Position numbers and translations under genes: made by a program
Shown here: positions 49,546-59,050 of the stretch, piece after piece
Position numbering within the stretch: the first letter of the stretch is position 1
Layout: the number at the start of each line of letters is the position of its first letter
NCBI GenBank assembly: GCA_965199595.1
Contig: OZ241182.1
Span: 434,001 to 498,000, forward strand
Reading direction: 5' to 3'
Source of the DNA: JBBROS01 sp965199595
Lineage (GTDB): Bacteria > Pseudomonadota > Alphaproteobacteria > Acetobacterales > Acetobacteraceae
DNA length: 64,000 bases
Notes under the pieces: model-generated
What the model was told of the DNA's origin: nothing
Database searches by the model: none
The model's input: the letters and a program-made list of their open reading frames with translations, nothing else

Positions 49546-50955
49546 CTATGCGGTGATGTCGACGCCGGCGCGGGCCCAGGCCTGGGCGGCACGGCGGTTT
49601 CGGCTGGGTGCCTGGTCCCAGCCCTCTGTCTCCCGGGCCTGGGCGCGGGATTGTTCCCCGTGGCCCGAGCCCTGGCCGCTGGTCTGGCCCGAGGTCTGGC
49701 GCCCATCCGGGGTGCCGGATTGCGGATCTCCCAGGCTGAAGCCCACGGTGCGGCCGGCCTGCGGCACGCCGGCAAGGTCGAGCGCCTGGTCCAGCCGCGG
49801 GCGGTCCTGCAGCAGCAGCAGCAGCGTGTCCGGGCGCTCCACGGCGAGCTGGACATGGGCCGCGCCATCCCTGGTGCGGTCGACACGGATCTGCACACGG
49901 CCCAGTTCCAGCGGGTCGAGGCGGATGACCAGGGATTGCGGGGCGCCGGATGCGGTGGGGGGCGGCAGGGCCACGAAGGCGGCACCGAGCTGCGCCACCG
50001 GCCCGGCAGGTGCGGGCCGCGGCGGCGGGGCGGCCTCCGCGGGGGCAGGTCCATGGAGCGGGGCGGCGCCCTGGACGGCGGCCGGCGCCGCCGGCGGCGC
50101 CAGGGTCGTCGCCTCGGTCGCGGCTGCCGCAGCATTGGGCGGCGCTGGCTCCGCGGGCTGTTGAAGGTGCGCATGGCTTGGCGGGCCGAACGCCTGGACC
50201 GCTGCATCCGGGGTTGCATCCGGGGCTGTGTCTGAGGCTGCGGCGGGCGGGGCTGTGGGCTCAGGCCGCGTCCGCGTCGGGGTGGCTTGTGCAGGCGTCG
50301 TGGTGTCGCCTGGCGGCAATGACCGGCCCGCAGCGGCTTGCGGCGGCGGCGCAGCCGATGGCGGCAGGGGGGCTGCGCCCCCTGGCACAGGGGCCGGAGA
50401 CCCGGCCTGGTCCGGCGCCAGGACCGGGTCCGCAGCCTCGGGTGTCCCAGGGTTCGCGCCAGCGCGGTCCGACGCGACAGCAGCGTCAGCCATCGCAGGA
50501 GAGGCCCCGCCCGAAGCAGCCTTCAGGCTGTCGCGGCCATCAGCGTGCGGGCTCGCGAACGCAGCCGGCGGCGGAGGCAGCTGGAGGGGCGCAGCCGGCA
50601 CCGGCGCGGTGCTGGCCGTCGATGGGTCCGCGTCGGCCGATGCTGCCGCGGGAGCGGTCTTTGCGCGGCTGGCGGCGGGCTTCGCCAATGGTCCACCGGT
50701 CGCCACCGCTTTCGACGAGGCAGCCGGCCCGGTGGGCGCGGACGTGGCAGCCGTCCCGGCCGCCGGGTTCGCGGAGGGCCCGGGCACTGGCGGGCTCCCC
50801 GGCCCAGGGCCGCCGGGTGGCGCTGGGGCCACCGCAAGCGCCAGGGTCACCTGCCCGTCAAAGTCGCCCCCGCTCCGGTCGGCACCCGGGTTCACGGCGG
50901 GTGCCGGGCCGGGGCCCGCGGGGGACGAGATCGGAACAGGAGGAGTGATTGCCAT
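49546..50955 (-). CDS. fliK: Flagellar hook-length control protein FliK
   Basis: 469 aa from ATG 50955. About 300 residues are low-complexity Pro/Ala/Gly sequence, as expected for the flexible molecular ruler. A C-terminal Flg_hook domain follows: LVIRLDPLELGRVQIRVDRT, VQLAVERPDTLLLLLQDRPR, LDQALDLAGV. It acts through the export gate to switch substrate specificity from hook to filament. Position before flgD and facing flgE supports the call. A much longer antisense frame over flgE/flgK (to 53511) is only a shadow. The start is not certain because the low-complexity region gives few constraints. Confidence 0.88.
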   Translation of the reverse strand: MAITPPVPISSPAGPGPAPAVNPGADRSGGDFDGQVTLALAVAPAPPGGPGPGSPPVPGPSANPAAGTAATSAPTGPAASSKAVATGGPLAKPAASRAKTAPAAASADADPSTASTAPVPAAPLQLPPPPAAFASPHADGRDSLKAASGGASPAMADAAVASDRAGANPGTPEAADPVLAPDQAGSPAPVPGGAAPLPPSAAPPPQAAAGRSLPPGDTTTPAQATPTRTRPEPTAPPAAASDTAPDATPDAAVQAFGPPSHAHLQQPAEPAPPNAAAAATEATTLAPPAAPAAVQGAAPLHGPAPAEAAPPPRPAPAGPVAQLGAAFVALPPPTASGAPQSLVIRLDPLELGRVQIRVDRTRDGAAHVQLAVERPDTLLLLLQDRPRLDQALDLAGVPQAGRTVGFSLGDPQSGTPDGRQTSGQTSGQGSGHGEQSRAQARETEGWDQAPSRNRRAAQAWARAGVDITA

Positions 50956-51146
50956 TGCCGCCACGGGTTGCCATTGCCGCCATAGCAGCAAGCGCCAGGC
51001 CAACGCGTGCGCCAGTGTTTCCGGGCCATGCCGCACCGCACCCGGCAGTTGCTGCCGGGCCATGGACGCCGAAGCGGCAGGAACCGCCGGGCGCCATCGC
51101 CCCGCCCGACCCGGCAAAAGCCGCGCCGTTGCAGGCCGCCGCCGCC

Positions 51147-51161
51147 TGGCACGCTTCCTGC
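51147..51161 (+). promoter_or_regulatory. Sigma54-type promoter upstream of flgE
   Basis: TGGCACG-CTTC-CTGC has the invariant GG and GC ten bases apart and differs from the -24/-12 consensus TGGCACG-N4-TTGC at one base. The flgE start codon lies about 60 bp downstream. In alphaproteobacteria such as Caulobacter, hook and hook-associated genes are RpoN-dependent. Confidence 0.7.
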
Positions 51162-51219
51162 CATGGGTGCGGCAGCCCCCCGGCCATTCCGCGCCGGCAC
51201 CCAACTGGAAGGACCCCCC

Positions 51220-52521
51220 ATGTCGCTCTTCGGTGCGATGAACACCGCCATCAGCGGACTGACCGCGCAATCCGCCGCGTTCGGCAACATCGGTGACAAC
51301 GTCGCCAACAGCCAGACGGTGGGGTTCAAGCGGATCGACACCAGCTTCGAGGACTACCTCACCACCAGCACCCAATCCAACAACCAGTCCGGCGCCGTGG
51401 TGGCCCGGCCCGACTACATCAACAGCGTGCAGGGCACCATCACCCAGACCGACAACCCGCTGGACCTCGCCATCACCGGCAACGGATTCTTCTCCGTCAG
51501 CCGGCCCATGGGCGAGGCCAAGGGCGTCACGGTGTTCCAGCCACAGACCGAATACACCCGCGCCGGGGACTTCTCGCTGAACAAGGACGGCTACCTGGTG
51601 AACGGCAGCGGCGACTACCTGAACGGCTGGGCCGCCAACCCCGCCACCGGCGCGCTGGACCAGACCAGGACGGTGCCGATCCAGGTCGGCCAGTCCGGCT
51701 ACAGCCCGGTGCCCACCCGGACCGCGACGCTGGCCGCCAACCTGCCGGCCTCGCCCGACGGCACGGCGATCGCCACCCAGATCCCACTGACGGACGCGCT
51801 GGGCCGCTCGCAGACGCTCAACGTCTCCTGGGCCCCGGTCAGCGGTGCGAACAACACCTGGACCGCCACCATCACCCAGGGCGGCGCCACCTCGCCGCTC
51901 GGCACCGCAACGGTCGCCTTCGGGTCCGCCGGCAATGCCGGAGCCACAGAAGGCACCATCGGCAGCATCATCGGCAGCGGCGGCATCACCGGCAGCAGCT
52001 TCAGCGCCGGCGGCACCGCCTCGCTGGGCATCTCGGCGGATTTCGGCTCCGGCGCGCAGGCGATCACCCTCAACCTCGGCCATTTCGGCCAGGCGGACGG
52101 GCTCACGCAATATGCCGGCACCACCTACAACCTGCGGTCCCTCACGCAGGACGGCGTGGCCCCCGGCAGCTACAGCGGGGTCGCGATGAAGCCGAACGGC
52201 GACGTGGTGGTGAACTACGACAACGGGCAGTCCCGCACCCTGGCCAAGGTGCCGATCGTGACCTTCGCCAACCCGGATGCCCTGCAGCGGGAGGACGGCC
52301 AGGCCTTCACCGCCACGCGGGAGAGCGGGGCGCCGCAGACGGTGCAGTCGGGCTCGAACGGCGCCGGGGTCCTGGTGGCGAGCGCGACGGAGAGCAGCAA
52401 CGTGGACATCGCCAAGGAGTTCACCAAGCTGATCGTCGCGCAGCGCGCCTATTCCGCCAACACCAAGCTGGTGACCACGGCCGACGAGCTGCTGCAGTCC
52501 ACGCTCGACATGAAGCGGTAA
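51220..52521 (+). CDS. flgE: Flagellar hook protein FlgE
   Basis: 433 aa from ATG 51220, with GGAAGGA upstream. The N-terminal rod/hook signature (MSLFGAMNTAISGLTAQSAA, FGNIGDNVANSQTVGFKR) and the C-terminal helix (SNVDIAKEFTKLIVAQRAYS, ANTKLVTTADELLQSTL) are the paired D0 helices of axial proteins. The middle holds the variable D1/D2 domains (LDLAITGNGFFSVSRP). It polymerises into the hook under the FlgD cap. flgK follows after 6 bp, so flgE-flgK-flgL form one operon, probably driven by the sigma54-type promoter at 51147. Confidence 0.96.
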   Translation: MSLFGAMNTAISGLTAQSAAFGNIGDNVANSQTVGFKRIDTSFEDYLTTSTQSNNQSGAVVARPDYINSVQGTITQTDNPLDLAITGNGFFSVSRPMGEAKGVTVFQPQTEYTRAGDFSLNKDGYLVNGSGDYLNGWAANPATGALDQTRTVPIQVGQSGYSPVPTRTATLAANLPASPDGTAIATQIPLTDALGRSQTLNVSWAPVSGANNTWTATITQGGATSPLGTATVAFGSAGNAGATEGTIGSIIGSGGITGSSFSAGGTASLGISADFGSGAQAITLNLGHFGQADGLTQYAGTTYNLRSLTQDGVAPGSYSGVAMKPNGDVVVNYDNGQSRTLAKVPIVTFANPDALQREDGQAFTATRESGAPQTVQSGSNGAGVLVASATESSNVDIAKEFTKLIVAQRAYSANTKLVTTADELLQSTLDMKR

Positions 52522-52527
52522 GCGGCC

Positions 52528-53892
52528 ATGCGGCTCGATGGGGTCATCAGCCAGGCGTCGAGCGGGCTGGACAGCGCGACCCGGCAGCTGGCCATCGTCG
52601 GCCAGAACATCTCGAACGCGAACACCGCCGGCTATGTGCGGCAGAGCGTCCGGCTCACCAGCGTCTCTGCCTTGGGCGAGGGCATGGGGGTGCACACCGG
52701 GGTCGCGACCCGGGCGATGGACGTGGCGCTGCAGGCCGAGCTGTTCGGCGCCGGCGGACAGAGCGCGGGCGAGCAGCTGCGCAGCACGGCACTGGCGGCG
52801 GTGGACGCGGCCTCCGGCCCGCCCGGCGCCGGGCAGGACCTGGCCAGCCTGGTCGGCACCCTGCGCGACGCCTTCTCCACCCTGTCCAACGACCCGGCCA
52901 ACCAGACCCAGCAGCACACCGTCACCACCGCCGCCGGCGCACTGGCACAGGGCATCAACACGCTGGGCCGCTCGATCTCCGATGCCCGGCAGACCTTGCA
53001 GGACGGATTGACCGACGACGTGACGCAGGCCAATGCCGGGCTCCATCAGCTGGGCGTGCTGTCCGACGCCATCATGCTCGCGCAGTCCCGCGGCGGCAGC
53101 ACGGCGGACCTGGAGGACCGGCGCGACACCGCCATGCAGTCCGTGGCCCAGCTGACCGGCGCCCGCTTCCTGCGGCAGGGCAACGGCGACCTGCTGGCGA
53201 TCAGCGGCGGCACGGTGCTGCCGATCCGCGCCGCGGCCGGGCCGTTCAGCATCGCCACGGCGGCGCTGGCGCCCGGCGTCCCGGCCCCGCCGCTGCTGCT
53301 GAACGGCGCCCCGGCGGCCCTGGGGTTCGGCGGCGCGGGCGGCGGGCGGATCGGCGCGGCGCTCGACCTGCGGGATACCGTGCTGCCCGGGCTGCAATCC
53401 GGTGCGGACGGGTTCGCGCAGTCCCTGGCGGCCGGGTTCGGCAGTGCCGGGCTGGCGCTGTTCACCGATGGCAGCGGCACGGTGCCGGCGGGCACGGCCG
53501 GGTTCGCACAACTGATCCGGGTGAACCCGGCCGTGACCGCCGCCCCCGCCTTGGTGCGCGACGGCGCCGCGGGCCCCACCACGGCGGGCAACACGGCGCT
53601 GATCGCCACCGTGCTGAACACCGTGCTGGCCACCGGCAGCGGCACCGTGGCCGGGCTGGCGGCAGGGCTGGTGGCCAGCAACGCCGGCCTGTCCGCCGCC
53701 GCGGCCAGGCGGCTGGAGACGGAGCAGGGCGTGCAGTCCAGCCTTTCGACCAAGCTTGCCGCCGGCACGGCGGTTTCGGTGGATTCGGAGATGACGGACA
53801 TGGTTCGGCTGCAGAACAGCTACGGCGCGAACGCCAAGGTGCTCTCCGCGGTGCAGGCGATGTTCACCCAGCTGCTGGACAGCGTGCGGTGA
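52528..53892 (+). CDS. flgK: Flagellar hook-associated protein 1 (FlgK)
   Basis: 454 aa. The N-terminal D0 motif (SSGLDSATRQLAIVGQNISN, ANTAGYVRQSVRLTS) and the C-terminal helix (VSVDSEMTDMVRLQNSYGAN, AKVLSAVQAMFTQLLDSV) are conserved. FlgK forms the first junction layer between hook and filament. The length is near the short end for the family. Start at ATG 52528, 6 bp after flgE; the stop overlaps the flgL GTG start (GTGA). The signature motifs are complete and nothing points to a defect. Confidence 0.95.
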   Translation: MRLDGVISQASSGLDSATRQLAIVGQNISNANTAGYVRQSVRLTSVSALGEGMGVHTGVATRAMDVALQAELFGAGGQSAGEQLRSTALAAVDAASGPPGAGQDLASLVGTLRDAFSTLSNDPANQTQQHTVTTAAGALAQGINTLGRSISDARQTLQDGLTDDVTQANAGLHQLGVLSDAIMLAQSRGGSTADLEDRRDTAMQSVAQLTGARFLRQGNGDLLAISGGTVLPIRAAAGPFSIATAALAPGVPAPPLLLNGAPAALGFGGAGGGRIGAALDLRDTVLPGLQSGADGFAQSLAAGFGSAGLALFTDGSGTVPAGTAGFAQLIRVNPAVTAAPALVRDGAAGPTTAGNTALIATVLNTVLATGSGTVAGLAAGLVASNAGLSAAAARRLETEQGVQSSLSTKLAAGTAVSVDSEMTDMVRLQNSYGANAKVLSAVQAMFTQLLDSVR

Positions 53893-54854
53893 TCATCAAC
53901 ACCACCACCGATGCCGGGTTGCTGTCCCGCCTGTCGCAGAACAGCGCCGGGCTGCGCACCCTGCTGGACACGACGCTGGAGCAGCAGTCCACCGGCAAGA
54001 TCGCCGATGCCTATGCCGGGCTGGGCACCGGCACACGCGTCAGCCTGGACCTGCGGCCGGCGTTGCAGCACACCCAGGCCTGGTCGGACAATATCGACCG
54101 GGTGGCGGGCCGGCTGGAATCCACGCAGACGGCGTTGAAGCAGATCAGCGCCATTGCCGCGGATTTCTACGCCCGCACCGGCACCATCAACCAGCTCGGC
54201 GCCTCGCAGGTCGGCACCATCGGCGTGGCCGCGAAGTCCGCCTTGCAGCAGGTGGCGCAGCTGCTGAACACGAAGTATGGCGACACCTACGTCTTCGCGG
54301 GCCAGGACAGCGCCAACCCGCCGGTGCCCGACACGGACCCCGCCGTGCTCGGCAGCGCCCTGCTGGCCAGCGACACCGCGACCGCCCCATTCTCCGCCAC
54401 GCTGGGCAGCGCCACCGCGACGGTGGAGGTGGGCGAGGGCCAGTTCGTGCAGACCGGGCTGCTCGCCAACCGGAACACGCTGGCGACCTCGGCCGCGCCC
54501 ACCACCGGGTCCTTCATGCGGGACGTGATGCGCGCCCTGGCCTCGCTCGCCACGCTGTCGGACAGCAGCCCCAACCCCGAGGTGCTCGCCGCCGACACCC
54601 GCACCCGGCTGAGCAGCGCGATCTCGGCGATGGGCGCGGAAGCCGGGTCGCTGGGTGACGTGCAGCAGTCGCTCGCCGCCCGCAAGACCACGCTGGCGAC
54701 ACTCGGCACCACGCTGTCGAAGCAGGTCTCCGATGCCGAGGACGTGGACATGGCGGCGACGCTCACCCGGGTCTCGGCACTGCAGACACAGCTGCAGGCG
54801 TCCTACCAGCTGATCGCCGGGGTGCGGGACCTGTCGCTGACGAAGTACCTGTAG
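53889..54854 (+). CDS. flgL: Flagellar hook-associated protein 3 (FlgL)
   Basis: 321 aa beginning at a GTG that overlaps the flgK stop. N- and C-terminal coiled regions (LEQQSTGKIADAYAGLGTGT, LTRVSALQTQLQASYQLIAG) correspond to the D0/D1 helices of flagellin-like HAP3. The middle holds GDTYVFAGQDSANPPV, a typical flagellin-like segment. It is the second junction protein before the filament. Translation is coupled to flgK. It converges on an unrelated binding-protein gene on the other strand, with 7 bp between the stop codons and no recognisable terminator. Confidence 0.92.
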   Translation: MIINTTTDAGLLSRLSQNSAGLRTLLDTTLEQQSTGKIADAYAGLGTGTRVSLDLRPALQHTQAWSDNIDRVAGRLESTQTALKQISAIAADFYARTGTINQLGASQVGTIGVAAKSALQQVAQLLNTKYGDTYVFAGQDSANPPVPDTDPAVLGSALLASDTATAPFSATLGSATATVEVGEGQFVQTGLLANRNTLATSAAPTTGSFMRDVMRALASLATLSDSSPNPEVLAADTRTRLSSAISAMGAEAGSLGDVQQSLAARKTTLATLGTTLSKQVSDAEDVDMAATLTRVSALQTQLQASYQLIAGVRDLSLTKYL

Positions 54855-54861
54855 GTGCGGG

Positions 54862-55635
54862 CTAGGGCAACCACTTCGCCGTGGCCCGGCCCCGCTCGCC
54901 CGTCTCGGCCGAGAGGTGCAGCCACTGGTCCACATACTGCTGCCACACCAGGTCCCGCGGCAGCAGATACGCCAGCTCGGAGAAGTCGAACGGCGCATCC
55001 GGATGGATGGCGCACAGCTCGGGGTGCAGCTTCTGCTGCAGCCGGGTCTCCACCGCGTCGGTCATCATCACGTCGGCCCGGTTGGCGACGATCTCGTCGA
55101 AGATGGTGGCATTGCTGGGGAACAGCACCAGCTCGGCCTGCTTCAGGTTGGCGCGGGCGAAGCGCTCGTTGGTGCCGCCGGGGTTGAAGATCACGCGCAC
55201 GCCGGGCTTGTCGATCTCGGCGATGGTGCCGAACTTGTCCTTGTCCGTGCAGCGCGCGATCGGCGTCTTGCCGCTGCGCATCACCGGGGTGCTGAACAGC
55301 GCCGTCTTGGCCCGGTCCAGGGTCACGGAGATGCCGCCCATGCCGATGTCGAACTTGCCGCCCGTCAGGTCCGCCATCAGCGTGCCCCAGGCGGTCGGCA
55401 CGATCTCCAGCTTCACGCCCAGCGCCTTCGCCAGGCTCTCGGCCATGTCCACGTCCAGCCCCTCGAAGTGCCCGGCCGCATCCTTGATGCTGAACGGGCG
55501 GTAGTCCCCGGTCAGCCCGACGCGCAGCGTGCCGCGCGACTGGATGCCGTCCAGCGTGGCCTGGGCCCGGGCAGGCATTGCGGCTGGCACCGCGGCCAGC
55601 ATCAGCAGGAGCATGAGAGCGTAACGCATGATCAT
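54862..55635 (-). CDS. Periplasmic amino-acid-type binding protein, cyclohexadienyl dehydratase (PheC)-like
   Basis: 257 aa with a signal peptide (LMLLLMLAAVPAAMPARA). The mature protein opens LDGIQSRGTLRVGLTGDYRP, then FEGLDVDMAESLAKALGVKL, GKFDIGMGGISVTLDRAKTA and VIFNPGGTNERFARANLKQA. This is close to PheC-type periplasmic cyclohexadienyl dehydratases and their binding-protein relatives (SBP_bac_3). Whether it binds an amino acid or acts as a dehydratase is not decidable here. ATG 55635 overlaps the stop of the amidase (ATGA), so both are one operon; binding and hydrolysis of an amide is a plausible shared task. Confidence 0.85.
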   Translation of the reverse strand: MIMRYALMLLLMLAAVPAAMPARAQATLDGIQSRGTLRVGLTGDYRPFSIKDAAGHFEGLDVDMAESLAKALGVKLEIVPTAWGTLMADLTGGKFDIGMGGISVTLDRAKTALFSTPVMRSGKTPIARCTDKDKFGTIAEIDKPGVRVIFNPGGTNERFARANLKQAELVLFPSNATIFDEIVANRADVMMTDAVETRLQQKLHPELCAIHPDAPFDFSELAYLLPRDLVWQQYVDQWLHLSAETGERGRATAKWLP

Positions 55636-56972
55636 TCCTTCAACATGGATTCGAGGGCGGCGGCGATGGCGAACAGCCGGGCATCGCTGCCCGTCTCGCC
55701 CACCAGCATGAACCCCACGGGGGCCGACCCGGCCCGGTGCGCCGGGATGCTGATGCTGCACCGGTCCAGGAAGTTCGCCAGCGACGGGTTGCGCAGCACC
55801 AGCGCGTTGATGCGGGTGAAGTCCGCGTCATCCGCCATCGCGGCAATGCTGGGCGGCGTGATCGGCGAGGTCGGCATCGCCACCGCGTCGTAGTACTCGG
55901 TCGCCTCGTTCATGGAAGCGATGATCCGCGCCCGGTCCGCCGTCAGCGCGATCAGCGCCGAGGCGGTCATGGCGGCCCCCCGCTCGATCCGGCTGCGCAC
56001 CCGCGGGTCATAGCCCGCGGCCTGCTCGGCCAGCAGGGTGCTGTGCCAGGCATGCGCCTCCGCCGCCGCGAAGCCGCCCGTGGCATTGGCGGCGGCGATC
56101 ATCTCGAACTGCTTCAGCGGCAGGTGCGTCACCCGCACGCCCAGATTGTCCATGCGGTTCAGCGCCCGGCTGAACGCCTCGGTGGTGGCGGCGTCCATCC
56201 CGTCCATCACCCAGTTGCCCGGCACCGCGATCCGCAGCCCGCGCAGCGCGATCGGCCGGATGCTCCGCGGCACCTCGCCCGCCAGCACCGCATCCACCGT
56301 GGCGCAGCACTGCACGGAGCGCGCCAGCGGGCCCACGCTGTCCAGCGTCGGGCTCAGCGGCAGCACGCCCAGGGTCGGCACCCGCCGGGCGGTGGGCTTG
56401 TAGCCGACGATGCCGTTGAACGCCGCCGGGATGCGGCAGGAGCCGCCGGTGTCGGTGCCCAGCCCCATGAACGCCATGCCATCCGCCACCGAGACGGCGG
56501 CGCCGGAGCTGCTGCCGCCGGGCACATGGCCGGCCTCGCGGTTCCAGGCCCCCTTCGGCGTGCCGAAATGCGGGTTGGTGCCGATGCCGGAAAAGGCGAA
56601 CTCCGTCATGTTGGTCCGCCCCACCGGCACGAACCCGGCGGCCAGCAGACGCTGCACCACCGGCGCATCGGCCGCAGCCGGCCTGGCCCCGGCCAGCACC
56701 TTGCTGCCTGCGGCCGTCACCTCGCCCGCCACGTCGAACAGGTCCTTCAGGCTGACCGGGATGCCGGCGAAGCGGCTCGGCGCCCGCCCGGCCTTGCGCA
56801 GCAGGTCCATGGCATCGGCGCTGGCCCGGGCCTGCTCGGCATACACGCGGACGAACACGCGCGCGCCCTCCCCGCCCGGGTCCTGGATGCGGGTGAGGCT
56901 CTCCTCAACCAGGGTGCGGGCGGTGGTCTGCCCGGCTTCGAGTGCGGCGGCGGCTTCGGCGATGGTTTGCAT
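55632..56972 (-). CDS. Amidase (GatA/amidase-signature family)
   Basis: 446 aa from ATG 56972. The amidase signature is complete: the lysine in IPVSLKDLFDVAG, the Gly/Ser-rich HVPGGSSSGAAVSVADGMAF and the catalytic Ser in GTDTGGSCRIPAAFNGIVGY, giving the Ser-cisSer-Lys triad. It hydrolyses amides and is too short and solitary to be the GatA subunit of a GatCAB complex, so a catabolic amidase is more likely. It is coupled to the binding protein downstream. Longer upstream frames overlap the divergent dehydrogenase gene and have no supporting features. Confidence 0.9.
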   Translation of the reverse strand: MQTIAEAAAALEAGQTTARTLVEESLTRIQDPGGEGARVFVRVYAEQARASADAMDLLRKAGRAPSRFAGIPVSLKDLFDVAGEVTAAGSKVLAGARPAAADAPVVQRLLAAGFVPVGRTNMTEFAFSGIGTNPHFGTPKGAWNREAGHVPGGSSSGAAVSVADGMAFMGLGTDTGGSCRIPAAFNGIVGYKPTARRVPTLGVLPLSPTLDSVGPLARSVQCCATVDAVLAGEVPRSIRPIALRGLRIAVPGNWVMDGMDAATTEAFSRALNRMDNLGVRVTHLPLKQFEMIAAANATGGFAAAEAHAWHSTLLAEQAAGYDPRVRSRIERGAAMTASALIALTADRARIIASMNEATEYYDAVAMPTSPITPPSIAAMADDADFTRINALVLRNPSLANFLDRCSISIPAHRAGSAPVGFMLVGETGSDARLFAIAAALESMLKE

Positions 56973-57051
56973 GGCCCGAACCCTGCCGCCTGGTTGACCC
57001 GAGGGCAAGCCCGCACAACAGTGCCGGCCCGAACAAGACCAAGAGGCGTGC

Positions 57052-57879
57052 ATGACCGAACCGCAGCCCATCCTGCTCACCGGCGCAAGCGGCAACCTTG
57101 GCCGGGCCCTGGCCCCCGCCCTCGCCAGGCACGGCTGGACCCTCCGGCTGACCGACATCGTACCCTTCCCGGACCCGCTGCCCCCCGGTGCCGGCTTCAC
57201 CCGGCTGGACCTGAACGAGGGCGTGCCGCTGCTGCGCCTGGCCGAGGGCTGCGGCACCATCCTGCACTTCGGCGGCGTCTCCACCGACCGCCCGTTCGAG
57301 GAGGTGATGGGCCCCAACCTCATGGGCCTGTATCACATCTACGAGGCGGCCCGGCGCGAAAAGGCCCGCGTGGTGTTCGCCAGCTCCAACCACAGCATCG
57401 GCTTCCACGAGCGCGACACGGTGCTGGACGCCGAAAGCGCCTTCCGCCCCGACAGCTTCTATGGCCTCTCCAAGGCCTTCGGCGAACTGATGGGCCGGAT
57501 GTACTGGGACAAGCACGGCGTGGAGAACGTCAACATCCGCATCGGCTCCAGCTTCCCCGAACCCATCGACGCCCGCATGCTGGCCAGCTGGCTGTCCTAC
57601 GCGGACCTGGTGCGCATGATGGAGCGCTGCATCCTGGCCGAGGCCGTGGGCCACAGCGTGATCTGGGGCGCCTCCGCCAACACCCGCATGACCTGGTGGC
57701 GCCGCGACCACCGGGCCCGCCTCGGCTGGGCCCCGCAGGACAGCGCCGACAGCTTCGCCGCCCAGCTTGAGACCGTGGCCAGCGACGACCCGGTGCAGGA
57801 GCGCTACCAGGGCGGCGCCTTCGCGGCCAGGGACTACACGCGCCAGACCCCCTCGCCGGTCGATCCCTTCGCCGACTGA
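57052..57879 (+). CDS. udh: NAD-dependent epimerase/dehydratase, uronate dehydrogenase-like
   Basis: 275 aa extended SDR. The NAD-binding motif LLTGASGNLGRALAPALARH is at the N-terminus, and the FGGVSTDRPFEEVMGPNLMG and VVFASSNHSIGFHERDTV segments are typical of uronate dehydrogenases. SFYGLSKAFGELMGRMYWDK contains the Y-x-x-x-K pair. Uronate dehydrogenase oxidises glucuronate or galacturonate to the aldaric acid lactone. The gene diverges from the amidase. Its stop overlaps the flavoprotein start (TGATG). The symbol is a suggestion; relatives with unknown substrate exist. Confidence 0.75.
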   Translation: MTEPQPILLTGASGNLGRALAPALARHGWTLRLTDIVPFPDPLPPGAGFTRLDLNEGVPLLRLAEGCGTILHFGGVSTDRPFEEVMGPNLMGLYHIYEAARREKARVVFASSNHSIGFHERDTVLDAESAFRPDSFYGLSKAFGELMGRMYWDKHGVENVNIRIGSSFPEPIDARMLASWLSYADLVRMMERCILAEAVGHSVIWGASANTRMTWWRRDHRARLGWAPQDSADSFAAQLETVASDDPVQERYQGGAFAARDYTRQTPSPVDPFAD

Positions 57880-59039
57880 TGCACCCGGTTGCCGTCCTCG
57901 GTGGCGGCCCGGCCGGGCTGGCCGCGGCCGAGGTGCTGGCGCAGGCCGGGCACGCCGTCACCCTCTATGACCGCATGCCCAGCCTGGGCCGCAAGTTCCT
58001 GCTCGCCGGCAATGGCGGCCTGAACCTCACGCATTCGGAGCCGCTGGAGCGCTTCCTCGCGCAGTACACCGGCTCCGTGGCCGCCACGGCCGTGGATGCG
58101 GTGACGGCATTCCCGCCGGCGGCGCTGCGGGACTGGGCGCATGGGCTGGACCAACCCACCTTCATCGGCAGCAGCGGCCGAGTGTTCCCGCAGGCGTTCA
58201 AGGCCACCCCGCTGCTCCGCGCCTGGCTCGGCCGCCTCGCCACCCTGGGCGTGCAGCTGCGAACCCGGCATCGCTGGACCGGGTGGGACGGCAGCGCCCT
58301 GGCCTTCGACACCCCCGCGGGCCCGGTGCGGATCACGCCCGCCGCCACCGTGCTGGCCCTGGGCGGCGCCTCCTGGCCGCGCCTGGGTTCCGATGGCGCC
58401 TGGGTGGCGGCGCTGCCCGATGCAGTGGCGCCGCTCCGCCCCGCGAATTGCGGCTTCCTCTGCTCCTGGTCCGCGGTGTTCCAAGCCCGGTTCCCAGGCG
58501 AACCGCTGAAGCGCATCGCCGCCAGCTTCCGCGGCACCACCATCCGCGGCGAGGCGCTGGTCACCGCGGATGGCATCGAGGGCGGCGCCATCTACGCCCT
58601 GTCCGCCCCGCTGCGCGACACCATCGCGGCCGCGGGCCACGCCACGCTGCACCTGGACCTGCGCCCGGACCTGGACCGCACCGCGCTGGCGGCCCGGCTG
58701 GGCGGCCCCGGCGTCTCCACCGCCAACGCCCTGCGCCGGGCCGGGCTGACGGGTGCGGCCGCCGGGCTGATGCGGGAGGACACGTCGCTGCCGCTGCCGG
58801 AACGCATCAAGGCGTTCCCGCTGCGCCTGACCGGCACCCGCCCCATCGCCCGCGCCATCTCCACCGCCGGCGGCGTGCGGGCCGATGCGCTGGACGGGCT
58901 GATGCTGCGCTCCCGCCCCGGCGTGTTCGTCGCGGGCGAGATGCTGGACTGGGAGGCGCCGACCGGCGGCTACCTGCTGCAGGCCTGCTTCAGCAGCGGA
59001 CGGGCGGCGGCGCACCAGCTGCTGCGCTGGATCGGCTGA
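57879..59039 (+). CDS. FAD-dependent oxidoreductase, HI0933/YhiN-like (TIGR03862 type)
   Basis: 386 aa. The FAD-binding motif AVLGGGPAGLAAAEVLAQAG lies at the start, followed by the family pattern MPSLGRKFLLAGNGGLNLTH and QPTFIGSSGRVFPQAFKATP. The C-terminus has the second FAD contact, GVFVAGEMLDWEAPTGGYLL. The HI0933 family is conserved but has no established substrate. ATG 57879 overlaps the stop of the preceding gene. The stop of this gene lies 11 bp from the stop of the convergent gene at 59051. Confidence 0.88.
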   Translation: MHPVAVLGGGPAGLAAAEVLAQAGHAVTLYDRMPSLGRKFLLAGNGGLNLTHSEPLERFLAQYTGSVAATAVDAVTAFPPAALRDWAHGLDQPTFIGSSGRVFPQAFKATPLLRAWLGRLATLGVQLRTRHRWTGWDGSALAFDTPAGPVRITPAATVLALGGASWPRLGSDGAWVAALPDAVAPLRPANCGFLCSWSAVFQARFPGEPLKRIAASFRGTTIRGEALVTADGIEGGAIYALSAPLRDTIAAAGHATLHLDLRPDLDRTALAARLGGPGVSTANALRRAGLTGAAAGLMREDTSLPLPERIKAFPLRLTGTRPIARAISTAGGVRADALDGLMLRSRPGVFVAGEMLDWEAPTGGYLLQACFSSGRAAAHQLLRWIG

Positions 59040-59050
59040 GCCGACGCGTC

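Noticed and set aside
49546..53511. A 1321-codon open frame antisense to flgE and flgK
   Set aside because: Only the part 49546-50955 encodes fliK. The rest is high-GC shadow of two certain flagellar genes.
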